Shown: piece after piece, positions 33,939 to 42,032 of the stretch
How positions within the stretch are numbered: position 1 is the stretch's first letter
Layout of the letters: every line of letters begins with the position of its first letter
From: Pseudomonas furukawaii
GTDB taxonomy: Bacteria > Pseudomonadota > Gammaproteobacteria > Pseudomonadales > Pseudomonadaceae
Assembly: GCF_002355475.1 (NCBI RefSeq)
Contig: NZ_AP014862.1
Span: 620,001 to 684,000 of the forward strand
Length of the DNA: 64,000 bases
Reading direction: 5' to 3'
Translations under genes and position numbers: made by a program
Notes under the pieces: generated by a model
Database searches by the model: none
The model's input: the letters and a program-made list of their open reading frames with translations, nothing else
What the model was told of the DNA's origin: nothing

Positions 33939-35303
33939 ATGGGCGACGTCCTCAAACAGACCCGTGTGCGTTACCTGATCCTGCTCATGCTGTTTCTGGT
34001 AACCACCATCAACTATGCCGACCGCGCCACCATCTCCATCGCCGGCTCCACCATGCAGAAGGAGTTGGGCATCGATGCCGTGATGCTCGGCTACATCTTC
34101 TCCGCCTTCGGCTGGGCCTACGTGCTCGGGCAGATTCCGGGCGGCTGGCTGCTGGACCGCTTCGGCTCCAAGCGTGTCTACGCCGTCAGCATCTTCACCT
34201 GGTCGGTCTTCACCCTCCTGCAGGGCTTCGTCGACACCCTGCCGGTGGCCTGGACCGTGGTGACCCTGTTCATGCTGCGTTTCCTGGTGGGCTTCGCCGA
34301 GGCGCCGTCCTTCCCGGGCAACGCGCGCATCGTCGCCGCCTGGTTCCCCACCGCCGAACGCGGCACCGCCTCCGCCGTGTTCAATTCGGCCCAGTACTTC
34401 GCCACGGTGCTGTTCGCGCCGCTGATGGGTTGGATCGTCCACAGCTTCGGCTGGGAGCACGTGTTCATCGTCATGGGCGTGATCGGCATCCTCTTCTCCG
34501 GGGTCTGGATGAAGTTCATCTACAACCCCAAGGAACACCCGCTGATCAACCAGGCCGAGATCGACCATATCGCGGCCAACGGCGCCCTGGTGGACATGGA
34601 CCAGAACCGCCGCCTGCCGGGTAACGGCCCCAAGTGGGCGCACATCCGGCAACTGGTCACCAGCCGCATGATGGTGGGCATCTACCTCGGCCAGTACTGC
34701 ATCAACGCCATCACCTACTTCTTCCTCACCTGGTTCCCGGTGTACCTGGTGCAGGAGCGCGGCATGACCATCCTCAAGGCGGGCATCATCGCCTCCCTGC
34801 CGGCCATCTGCGGATTCATCGGCGGCGTGCTGGGCGGGGTGCTCTCGGACGGGATGCTGCGTCGCGGCCACAGCCTCACCCTGGCCCGCAAGACCCCCAT
34901 CGTCTGCGGCATGCTGTTGTCGATGAGCATGATCCTCTGCAACTACGTGGAGGCCGACTGGATGGTGGTGGGCTTCATGGCCCTGGCGTTCTTCGGCAAG
35001 GGCATCGGCGCCCTCGGCTGGGCGGTGATGTCCGACACCTCGCCCAAGCAGATCGCCGGCCTCTCCGGTGGCATCTTCAACACCTGTGGCAACCTGTCGT
35101 CCATCACCACCCCCATCGTCATCGGCTACATCATCGCCACCACCGGCTCCTTCAAGTGGGCCCTGGTGTTCGTCGGGGTCAACGCCCTGCTGGCCGCCTT
35201 CAGCTACCTGTTCATCGTCGGCGAGATCAAGCGCATCGAGCTCAAGGGCGAGACACCGGCCGCAACGGACCCCGCCGACGGGGCCGTGAACCCGGTTCGC
35301 TGA
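33939..35303 (+). CDS. MFS permease of the glucarate/galactarate (ACS) family
   Basis: This is an inner-membrane proton symporter of the anion:cation symporter family, 454 residues with twelve predicted helices. The N-terminus [19 protein letters not shown] leads into [20 protein letters not shown], a segment characteristic of the GudP/GarP/D-galactonate transporters. Motif A is seen as [17 protein letters not shown]. It is followed by galactarate dehydratase, so uptake of galactarate or glucarate is the likely role. It provides a second entry route beside the TRAP system. Confidence 0.9.
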   Translation: MGDVLKQTRVRYLILLMLFLVTTINYADRATISIAGSTMQKELGIDAVMLGYIFSAFGWAYVLGQIPGGWLLDRFGSKRVYAVSIFTWSVFTLLQGFVDTLPVAWTVVTLFMLRFLVGFAEAPSFPGNARIVAAWFPTAERGTASAVFNSAQYFATVLFAPLMGWIVHSFGWEHVFIVMGVIGILFSGVWMKFIYNPKEHPLINQAEIDHIAANGALVDMDQNRRLPGNGPKWAHIRQLVTSRMMVGIYLGQYCINAITYFFLTWFPVYLVQERGMTILKAGIIASLPAICGFIGGVLGGVLSDGMLRRGHSLTLARKTPIVCGMLLSMSMILCNYVEADWMVVGFMALAFFGKGIGALGWAVMSDTSPKQIAGLSGGIFNTCGNLSSITTPIVIGYIIATTGSFKWALVFVGVNALLAAFSYLFIVGEIKRIELKGETPAATDPADGAVNPVR

Positions 35304-35380
35304 CCCGCCGTCGCAACCCGCGCTCCGGGGCGGCAGGTCCGCTCCGGAGCCCGAATCCCAGAACAACAATGGAGTCATCC

Positions 35381-36937
35381 ATGCAGCTGATCCCCCACCA
35401 GGACTCGCCTCGCTACGTCCGCCTGCACCCGGACGACAACGTCGCCATCGTCATCAATGAACAGGGCGTCGCCGAGGGCGGCCGCTTCCCCGACGGCCTG
35501 GTCACCCGTGAAGCCATTCCCCAGAGCCACAAGGTCACCCTGGTGGACATTCCCGCCGGCGGCGCCGTGCTGCGCTACGGCACCGTCATCGGCCACGCCT
35601 TGCAGGCGATCCCCCGTGGCACCTGGGTACGCGAGGAACTGCTGAGCATCCCCGAGGCCCCCGCGCTGGACCGGCTGCCGATGGCCACGGCCGTACCGCC
35701 GGCCCTGCCCGCACTGCCGGGCTACAGCTTCGAGGGCTTCCGCAACCCGGACGGCAGCGTCGGTACCCGCAACATCCTCGGCGTCACCACCACCGTGCAA
35801 TGCGTCACCGGCGTGCTGGACCACTGCGTGGAACGGGTGCGCAAGGAAGTCCTGCCGCGCTATCCCAATGTCGACGACGTGGTGGCCCTGACCCACAGCT
35901 ACGGCTGCGGCGTGGCGATCAACGCACCGGACGCGGTGATCCCCATCCGCACCCTGCACAACCTCGCCCGCAACCCCAACCTGGGTGGCCAGGCCCTGGT
36001 GATCGGCCTCGGCTGCGAGAAGCTCCAGGCCGAGCAACTGATGCCGGGCGACGCCCTCACCGCCGGCCAGGACGAGGAGGCCTGGCTGTTCCGCCTGCAG
36101 GATTCAGCCACCGGCTTCAGCGGCATGGTGGAACAGATCATGGGCATGATCGAGGACCGCCTGAAGGTGCTGGATGCGCGCCGCCGCGAGACCTGCCCGG
36201 CGTCCGAGCTGGTGCTGGGCATGCAGTGCGGCGGCAGCGACGCCTTCTCCGGCGTCACCGCCAACCCGGCCCTGGGCGTCGCCGCCGACCTGCTGGTGCG
36301 CGCCGGCGCCACCGTGATGTTCTCCGAGAACACCGAAGTGCGTGATGGCATCCACCTGCTCACCCCGCGCGCCGCCACGCCGGAAGTGGCCCAGGCGCTG
36401 GTGCGGGAACTGGAGTGGTACGACCGCTACCTCGCCCGGGGCATGGCCGACCGCAGCGCCAACACCACGCCCGGCAACAAGAAGGGCGGCCTGAACAACA
36501 TCGTCGAAAAGGCCATGGGCTCCATCGCCAAGTCCGGCAACAGCGCCATCGCCGGCGTCGTCGCCCCTGGGGAGCGGGTGCGCGGCAAGGGCCTGCAGTT
36601 CTGCGCCACCCCGGCCAGCGACTTCATCTGCGGCACCCTGCAGCTGGCGGCCGGCATGAACCTGCACGTGTTCACCACCGGTCGCGGCACGCCCTACGGG
36701 CTGTCCATGGTGCCGGTGATCAAGGTGTCCACCCGTACCCAACTGGCCGAGCGCTGGCCCGACCTGATCGATGTCGACGCCGGACGCATCACCTCCGGGC
36801 GCGTCAGCCTGGAAGAGCTGGGCTGGGAGCTGTTCCACTACTACCTCGACGTGGCCAGCGGGAAGCAACGCACCTGGGCGGAGAAGCATCGGTTGCACAA
36901 CGACCTGACGCTGTTCAATCCAGCCCCTGTAACCTGA
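35381..36937 (+). CDS. garD: Galactarate dehydratase
   Basis: GarD removes water from galactarate to give 5-keto-4-deoxyglucarate, the KdgD substrate. The product has 518 residues. The ATG at 35381 was chosen because GGAG lies 6 bases before it; an in-frame ATG at 35369 is less well placed. The N-terminal SAF domain spans residues 1-90, and the UxaA/GarD catalytic domain follows with [29 protein letters not shown] and [17 protein letters not shown]. It sits 77 bases after the permease. Glucarate dehydratase (gudD) is not in the window, so the route seen here is complete only for galactarate, that is, for galacturonate. Confidence 0.95.
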   Translation: MQLIPHQDSPRYVRLHPDDNVAIVINEQGVAEGGRFPDGLVTREAIPQSHKVTLVDIPAGGAVLRYGTVIGHALQAIPRGTWVREELLSIPEAPALDRLPMATAVPPALPALPGYSFEGFRNPDGSVGTRNILGVTTTVQCVTGVLDHCVERVRKEVLPRYPNVDDVVALTHSYGCGVAINAPDAVIPIRTLHNLARNPNLGGQALVIGLGCEKLQAEQLMPGDALTAGQDEEAWLFRLQDSATGFSGMVEQIMGMIEDRLKVLDARRRETCPASELVLGMQCGGSDAFSGVTANPALGVAADLLVRAGATVMFSENTEVRDGIHLLTPRAATPEVAQALVRELEWYDRYLARGMADRSANTTPGNKKGGLNNIVEKAMGSIAKSGNSAIAGVVAPGERVRGKGLQFCATPASDFICGTLQLAAGMNLHVFTTGRGTPYGLSMVPVIKVSTRTQLAERWPDLIDVDAGRITSGRVSLEELGWELFHYYLDVASGKQRTWAEKHRLHNDLTLFNPAPVT

Positions 36938-36964
36938 TCGCCCCTATCGGCTGGGAGTACCCGG

Positions 36965-37903
36965 ATGGAACCCAGGATTCTTCACATGGGCCCGCTGACC
37001 GAGCGCTTCAACCAGCGCCTGGCCAGCGGGAAAGACGTGGTGCAGCTGTGGCGCCAGGGGGATGCCCTGGCCTACCTCGACGCCCACGGCAGCGAGTTCG
37101 AGATCCTGGTCACCTCGGCACGCTTCGGCTGCTCGGCCGCGCACCTGGCGCGCCTGCCCCGCCTCCGCGCCATCTGCAGCTTCGGCGTGGGTTACGACGC
37201 CATCGCCGTGGACCAGGCGCGGGAACGGGGCATCCCGGTCAGCTATACGCCGGATGTGCTCAACGACTGCGTGGCGGACCTGGCCATGGGCTTGATGATC
37301 GACTGCGCCCGGCGGATCAGCGCCGCCGACCGCTTCCTTCGTGACGGTCGCTGGCAGACGGGCCAGTACCCGCTGGCGCGCAAGGTCAGCGGCAAGCGCC
37401 TGGGCATCGTCGGCCTCGGGCGCATCGGCAAGGACCTGGCCCGGCGCGCGCAGGCGTTCGACATGCAGGTGCGCTACCACAACCGCCGTCCGGATGCGGG
37501 CGCGCCCTACGGTTTCGAGCCGGATCTTCTGGCGCTGGCGCGCTGGGCCGACTTTCTCGTGCTGCTCTGCCCGGGTGGCGCCGCCACCCGGCACCTGGTG
37601 TCCGCACCGGTGCTCGACGCCCTGGGGCCGGACGGCATCCTGATCAACGTCGCGCGGGGCTCGGTGGTGGACGAGCCGGCCCTGGTGGCGGCGCTGCTGG
37701 AAGGGCGCCTGGGCGGTGCCGGGCTGGATGTGTTCGAGTCCGAGCCCCAGGTGCCCGAGGCGCTCCTCGGCCTCGACAGCGTGGTGCTGACGCCCCATGT
37801 CGGCAGTGCCACCGAAGAGACCCGCCTGGCGATGGAGGAGCTGGTGTTCGCCAATCTGGCGGCCTTCCTCGAAACCGGCGAGCTGCTCACCCCGGTGCCC
37901 TGA
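36965..37903 (+). CDS. D-isomer-specific 2-hydroxyacid dehydrogenase
   Basis: This is an NAD(P)H-dependent reductase of 2-oxoacids with 312 residues. The Rossmann motif GLGRIGKDLARRA is at about residues 147-159, and the catalytic residues lie in NVARGSVVDEPAL (Arg), DVFESEPQVP (Glu) and TPHVGSAT (His). It resembles glyoxylate/hydroxypyruvate reductases. It is the last gene of the kdgD-garD operon, 27 bases after garD, with a terminator about 105 bases downstream. It is not a required step of the 2-oxoglutarate route. It may reduce a side product such as tartronate semialdehyde, hydroxypyruvate or another oxo-acid, but the substrate is not shown. Confidence 0.88.
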   Translation: MEPRILHMGPLTERFNQRLASGKDVVQLWRQGDALAYLDAHGSEFEILVTSARFGCSAAHLARLPRLRAICSFGVGYDAIAVDQARERGIPVSYTPDVLNDCVADLAMGLMIDCARRISAADRFLRDGRWQTGQYPLARKVSGKRLGIVGLGRIGKDLARRAQAFDMQVRYHNRRPDAGAPYGFEPDLLALARWADFLVLLCPGGAATRHLVSAPVLDALGPDGILINVARGSVVDEPALVAALLEGRLGGAGLDVFESEPQVPEALLGLDSVVLTPHVGSATEETRLAMEELVFANLAAFLETGELLTPVP

Positions 37904-38008
37904 TCCCCCCATAGCGGCGGCCACGTCGGGTGGTCGCCTCTATAAGGTGCCAGGCCAAAAGCCGGCACCCTTTCCTCCCCACGACATTGAGCTGCAGCCT
38001 CGCAGCGA

Positions 38009-38037
38009 CGGCGCATCACGAGTGCGCCGATTTTTTT
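38009..38037 (+). terminator. Terminator of the kdgD-garD operon
   Basis: CGGCGCA and TGCGCCG form a 7-bp stem around a 7-base loop, followed by A and seven T residues. Confidence 0.88.
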
Positions 38038-38545
38038 GGTTCTTCGCAGATTATCGGGGAAGGGACTTGCTCAAGCCGGATTGTCGAACCGGCGTCAGGT
38101 TTTGTGGGGGCTCGGCTCATTTCCGCGTAGGCTGCGAGTTTCTGTTTCGCCCTCCCGGGCGAGTCCCTTGTGCGCCCAGCATGGGCGCCATCCTAGAGGT
38201 GAAAGTCCTCTCTTGAGCTGGCCACAGCGAATGAAGTGAAGCGCAACTGCATGAAGGCGACTGAGTGTGGGGAGGAAGCGTGGAGCGTAAACCGCGAGCC
38301 GAGGTACACGAACTGCATCTGAGGCGTTACCGGACAGGGCGAGCAGCCAAGGTACTGCGAAGCTCTTGTGGCCAAAGCCCGGTGACGTAAATGCAGCGGT
38401 TGTGCGGTGAAGGATGGCGTTCTTACCTGGGGAGATCTCGCCTTATGCCTGAAAGGGCAACGACGTAAGTTGGAGCGAGAAGTCAGCAGAGGCCGTAGTA
38501 GTTGCGCTGCAGCGAAGGGCCGAACGAGAAGGAGTGAGGTTCACC

Positions 38546-39913
38546 ATGGCGATACAGCAGGCCTTGCATCAGATGCCCGGGAAACCGGGGCGGGACGGAG
38601 CTGCAACGGGTGAAGCCCGACGCGGGGCGTCCAGCGATGAAGCCGGCTGTCCGCGCCATGACCAGAACCACACGGGGTCAGGGCTTCTGCAAGAAGTCCT
38701 GACAAGAGAGAACCTGCAACTGGCGCTCAAGCGCGTTCGGGCTAATAAAGGTGTTGCGGGCGTCGACGGTCTTGGGATCGATGAGACGGTCGAGCATCTG
38801 AAAACGGCCTGGCCCGCGATACGGGCACAGTTGCTGGCCGGGACGTATCGGCCAAGTCCGGTGCGTAGAGTCCTGATCCCCAAGCCGGAGGGTGGCGAGC
38901 GCAAGCTGGGCATCCCGACGGTGACGGACAGGCTGATCCAGCAGGCGCTGCTACAGATTCTGCAGCCGTTGCTGGACCCAGGGTTCAGTGATCATAGCTA
39001 CGGCTTTCGTCCCGGTCGCAGCGCTCACCAAGCGGTACTGGCAGCGCAGCGATACATTCACTCGGGGCGGAACATCCTGGTGGACGTCGATCTGGAGCAG
39101 TTTTTCGATCGCGTCGACCATGACCTGTTGATCGCTCGACTGAGCAGAAAGGTGACCGACCGAGGCGTTCTGCGTCTGGTCCGGGCCTACCTGAACAGCG
39201 GGACGTTGATCGACGGCGTGGTGGTGGCCAGTGAACGAGGGACACCGCAAGGCGGCCCCCTTTCACCACTGCTGGCCAATGTATTGCTGGATGAGGTGGA
39301 CAAAGAGTTGGAGCGACGAGGCCATTGCTTCGTCAGGTACGCGGACGACGCGAATGTTTACGTACGCAGCCTCAAGGCCGGTCAGCGGGTAATGGCAGTG
39401 CTCCGTCGCCTTTATGATCGACTCAGGCTGCAAGTGAACGAACGCAAGAGCGCGATTGCCAGTGCGTTTGGCCGCAAGTTCCTGGGCTACAGCTTTTGGC
39501 TGTCGGCTCAAGGCGAGATCAAACGCGGGGTGGCCAGCCAAGCACTGCAGCGGTTCAAAAGCCGCATCCGACAGCTGACGTCTCGAAACGGAGGCCGAAG
39601 TGTGTCGCAAGTGGTGGAAAGCCTGAGGCCTTACCTACTGGGTTGGAAAGCGTACTTCGGTCTATCGCAAACCCCTCGTCGTTGGCGGGGTTTTGATGAG
39701 TGGATACGCCGACGACTCAGGGCCATCCAGCTCAAACAATGGAAAACCGGACGGAGAACGTACCGTGAACTGCGCAAACTTGGAGCATGGCCTGATCTGG
39801 CAGCGGCGATAGCCGGCAACAGCCACAGGTTCTGGCACAACAGTGTCGGTCTGATCCATGGAGTGCTCACGGTGGCGTGGTTCGACCGGTTGGGTCTACC
39901 TCGACTCTGCTGA
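38546..39913 (+). CDS. ltrA: Group II intron-encoded reverse transcriptase/maturase
   Basis: This protein assists splicing of its intron and copies the inserted RNA into DNA. It has 455 residues from ATG 38546, with AAGGAG 12 bases upstream; a GTG at 38534 is possible. The reverse transcriptase domain spans about residues 50-330. It contains RT2 segment GERKLGIPTVTDRLIQQAL, FRPGRSAHQA, GTPQGGPLSPLLAN and the catalytic YADD at 265-268. The maturase/X domain follows with LRPYLLGWKAYFGL. There is no HNH endonuclease, as expected for class C introns. All catalytic aspartates are present and the frame is intact, so the element may be active. Confidence 0.93.
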   Translation: MAIQQALHQMPGKPGRDGAATGEARRGASSDEAGCPRHDQNHTGSGLLQEVLTRENLQLALKRVRANKGVAGVDGLGIDETVEHLKTAWPAIRAQLLAGTYRPSPVRRVLIPKPEGGERKLGIPTVTDRLIQQALLQILQPLLDPGFSDHSYGFRPGRSAHQAVLAAQRYIHSGRNILVDVDLEQFFDRVDHDLLIARLSRKVTDRGVLRLVRAYLNSGTLIDGVVVASERGTPQGGPLSPLLANVLLDEVDKELERRGHCFVRYADDANVYVRSLKAGQRVMAVLRRLYDRLRLQVNERKSAIASAFGRKFLGYSFWLSAQGEIKRGVASQALQRFKSRIRQLTSRNGGRSVSQVVESLRPYLLGWKAYFGLSQTPRRWRGFDEWIRRRLRAIQLKQWKTGRRTYRELRKLGAWPDLAAAIAGNSHRFWHNSVGLIHGVLTVAWFDRLGLPRLC

Positions 39914-39923
39914 CCTCAACTTC

Positions 39924-39964
39924 TCGAACCGCCCGGTGCGGACCCGCATGCCGGGTGGTGTGGC
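39924..39964 (+). ncRNA. Group II intron catalytic domain V
   Basis: The sequence CGAACCGCCCGGTGCGGACC followed by CGCATGCCGGGTGGTGTGG folds into a long stem with a small loop, in the position and style of class C domain V. It is followed by a GC-rich domain VI-like hairpin up to 39999. Confidence 0.75.
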
Positions 39965-40140
39965 AGGGGCGCGGCCCGATGGCCGCCCCCTATGCCGATT
40001 CTCAATCGCCGAAAGGAACCAAAGGGCTTGCCCCTGCATCCGGCCCGGCTTCGCCGGGTCCCCTCGCGGCGTCATCGTCTTCGCCTGGTTTCAGATCGGT
40101 TTGGGCAGCAGGATGACTTGTCCCCTGCCGGCGCGAGTCA

Positions 40141-40165
40141 CCCCTCTCCTCTTCTGGGAGAGGGG
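40141..40165. repeat. REP-like palindrome (CCCCTCTCC / GGAGAGGGG)
   Basis: A 9-bp stem around a 7-base loop, followed by CGGGGGAGAGGGC. It is related to the element at 60311-60357. Between 40059 and 40267 nothing else is recognised. Confidence 0.6.
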
Positions 40166-40267
40166 CGGGGGAGAGGGCGGTATCCGCAGACTGGGAGTGG
40201 GTCAGGGCGCCACGCAAAATCGCCAATCCAGTGTGAACAGGAATTCCCCGATATTCCGCGATGAACC

Positions 40268-40292
40268 AGAAAAAAGGCACCCGAAGGTGCCT
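40268..40292 (-). terminator. Terminator of oprD
   Basis: On the minus strand AGGCACC-TTCG-GGTGCCT is followed by a run of T residues (A70-A75 on the plus strand). It is a 7-bp stem with a stable TTCG loop, 47 bases after the porin stop. Confidence 0.9.
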
Positions 40293-40338
40293 GGAGGAAA
40301 GCCGGGATGAAGGGAGCCTTCCCCACCCCGGTGGCGCA

Positions 40339-41601
40339 TCAGAGGATCGACAGCGGGTAGTTGATGATCAGGCGGTTCTCGTCGAACTCGTTGTTACTGA
40401 AATCGCGACGGATGCTCGCATTGCGCCACTTCAGGTTGAGGGCCTTGAACGCGCCGCTCTGCACGGTGTAGCCCAGTTCCGTCTCGCGGCCCCATTCCTT
40501 GCCGTCCGTCACGGCGCCTGTGTGGACGTCGTCACCGCTGATGTAGCGGTTCATCAGGGTCAGGCCGGGGATGCCGAGGGCGGCGAAGTTGTAGTCGTGG
40601 CGCAGCTGCCAGGACTTCTCCTTGGCGTTGTCGTAGCTGGAGTTGTAACTGTCGTTGGCCAGGGTGCCGCCGCTGGTGCCGTTCACCCGCATCCAGGCGT
40701 CATCGCCGCCGACCTTCTGCAGGCCGACGTAGAAGGTGTTGCCACCGTACCTGGCGGAGAGCAGGGCGGACCAGGTGCGGTTATCCAGGTCGCCGGCCAG
40801 CGCCGAGCCGTCTTCCTTGCCGTTGAAGAAGCCGAGGTTGGCGCCCAGGGTCCAGTCGCCCACCGGCTGGCTGTGCATCACCTGCAGGTACTGCTGCTGG
40901 TAGATGTCTTCCAGCTCGGCGTACCAGAGGCCGACCAGGGTGCGGTTCTCGTTGAAGGCGTATTCGCCGCCGGCGAAGTTGAAGCGGTCGGAGGTGAAGG
41001 CCGCCTTGCCGTTCATGGACAGGTCTTCCAGGCTGGCGTCGTTGCGCGGACTGTTCTGGCGGAACTGGCCGCCGTAGAGGGTCAGGCCGTCGATCTCCTT
41101 CGAGGTGACCTGGCCGCCCTGGAAGGTCTGGGGCAGGGAGCGGCCGTCGTCGGCGCGCAGGATCGGCAGCACCGGCATCCATTCGCCCACCTTCAGTTCG
41201 GTGCTGGAGACCAGCATCTTGCCGGCCAGCGCCAGGCGGCCGAAGTCGTCGGCGGGACGACCGTCGTCATGCACCGGCAGCAACTGGGTGCCCCTGGTGC
41301 CCCTGCCGCCATCCAGCTTCACCGACAGCAGGCCGAGGGCGTCGACGCCGAAGCCCACCGGGCCTTCGGTGAAGCCCGAGCGGGCGTCGAGGATGAAGCT
41401 CTGGGTCCACTCTTCGGCCTTGCCCTGCGGGTAGGTGGGGTCGACGAAGTTGCGGTTGATGTAGAAGTTGCGCAGGTTCAGGCCGACCTTGGCGTCTTCG
41501 GCGAAACCGGCGGCATGGACGCTGGCGGGCAGCAGGGCAAGCCCGCAGGCGAGGGTGGCGGAAGCGGCCAGGCTGGATTTGAGGGCGTTGCGGAGGGTCA
41601 T
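40339..41601 (-). CDS. OprD-family outer-membrane porin
   Basis: This is a substrate-selective outer-membrane channel of the Pseudomonas OprD family, 420 residues. The start at 41601 (MTLRNALKSSLAASATLACG) gives a signal peptide cleaved after SVHA. The mature protein begins AGFAEDAKVGLNLRNFYINRNF, a typical OprD first strand, and the last strand ends LIINYPLSIL. The gene has its own promoter (41892-41921) and operator, almost copies of those of the uronate dehydrogenase operon. It most likely admits a uronate or aldarate. OprD porins can also admit other anionic or basic solutes, so the cargo is inferred from regulation only. Confidence 0.92.
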   Translation of the reverse strand: MTLRNALKSSLAASATLACGLALLPASVHAAGFAEDAKVGLNLRNFYINRNFVDPTYPQGKAEEWTQSFILDARSGFTEGPVGFGVDALGLLSVKLDGGRGTRGTQLLPVHDDGRPADDFGRLALAGKMLVSSTELKVGEWMPVLPILRADDGRSLPQTFQGGQVTSKEIDGLTLYGGQFRQNSPRNDASLEDLSMNGKAAFTSDRFNFAGGEYAFNENRTLVGLWYAELEDIYQQQYLQVMHSQPVGDWTLGANLGFFNGKEDGSALAGDLDNRTWSALLSARYGGNTFYVGLQKVGGDDAWMRVNGTSGGTLANDSYNSSYDNAKEKSWQLRHDYNFAALGIPGLTLMNRYISGDDVHTGAVTDGKEWGRETELGYTVQSGAFKALNLKWRNASIRRDFSNNEFDENRLIINYPLSIL

Positions 41602-41863
41602 TGTTGTTGTGCTCCGGGGTTTCTGGAGTTGAGCCGACCCCCTGCGCGCCGGGAGCGCACATCGACATGGGGGCATTGGGGGAGTGGCTGGCGCGCAGGC
41701 CAGCGTTCAGCCGCGGCTAGCCGTCGGCGAATCCGGTGGGTGCCCTGGGGGCGTGGGCGAAGGCATGGGCGAGCGGTCGGCGGCGGGCCTGGCGGGATGG
41801 TGCGGCGTTCTGCGGGTCGAGGGTCATGGTCGGGCCCTGAGCGAATGTCTTGTTGTTATTTTT

Positions 41864-41883
41864 GTCATACGTCGTCGTACAAC
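41864..41883 (-). promoter_or_regulatory. Operator of oprD (site E)
   Basis: The 20-mer GTCATACGTCGTCGTACAAC begins 9 bases beyond the -10 box in the direction of transcription. It has the same position and near-identical sequence as site B (30991-31010). Confidence 0.7.
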
Positions 41884-41891
41884 GTGGCGCG

Positions 41892-41921
41892 ATTATCGAC
41901 AGGCCTTGTCGCCCTTGTCAA
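41892..41921 (-). promoter_or_regulatory. Promoter of oprD
   Basis: On the minus strand TTGACA (41916-41921) and GATAAT (41892-41897) are 18 bases apart, within a segment shared with the udh promoter. The leader to the porin ATG is about 280 bases. The leader between 41602 and 41860 shows no gene or other recognised element. Confidence 0.75.
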
Positions 41922-41980
41922 CGCGGATACGGCTTTTGTCTAGGGTCTGCGGGGGACGCTGGAAGGGACGGGATATCGAG

Positions 41981-41993
41981 GTCGTACGATAAC
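41981..41993. promoter_or_regulatory. Upstream operator copy (site F)
   Basis: GTCGTACGATAAC lies 59 bases upstream of the oprD -35 box and 39 bases beyond the TonB-receptor gene end. It matches site D at 12 of 13 positions. Paired with site E it could support looping or cooperative repression. Confidence 0.6.
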
Positions 41994-42032
41994 GTGGCCG
42001 GCCATCGCTGGCCGGCCGGCCCCGGGAGGGCC

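Larger units (their letters stand above)
38170..39999 (+). mobile_element. Group II intron, class C type, about 1.83 kb, apparently complete
   Basis: The 5' end GTGCGCCCAGCATGGGCG is typical of bacterial group II introns, and GGTGAAAGTCC-type sequence follows in domain I. An intron-encoded reverse transcriptase without an endonuclease domain lies in domain IV. Domain V is recognisable at 39924-39964. The 3' end is placed at ...ATGCCGAT (39999). Insertion directly downstream of a stem-loop (38147-38162) fits class C target choice. The 5' boundary is more certain than the 3' boundary, which could move a few bases. Confidence 0.88.
38147..40058. repeat. Pseudomonas-type dispersed repeat, split by the group II intron
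   Basis: The left part (38147-38169) is the hairpin TCGCCC-TCCC-GGGCGA followed by GTCCCTT. The right part (40000-40058) begins TCTCAATCGCCGAAAGGAAC and continues to a CCCGGC-TTC-GCCGGG hairpin. Joining the parts restores an inverted repeat, CCTTTC-N9-GAAAGG. Elements with an AGTCCCTTT...AAAGGAACCAAAGG layout are common between Pseudomonas genes. The element carries no gene. Confidence 0.6.

Noticed and set aside
38041-38146. Possible gene or second mobile-element end left of the intron
   Set aside because: No open frame with a ribosome site and no terminal repeat or target duplication was seen. It appears to be ordinary intergenic sequence leading into the repeat.
40059-40267. CRISPR-like repeats beside the intron
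   Set aside because: The C/G-rich stretches are single REP-like hairpins, without regular repeat-spacer units.
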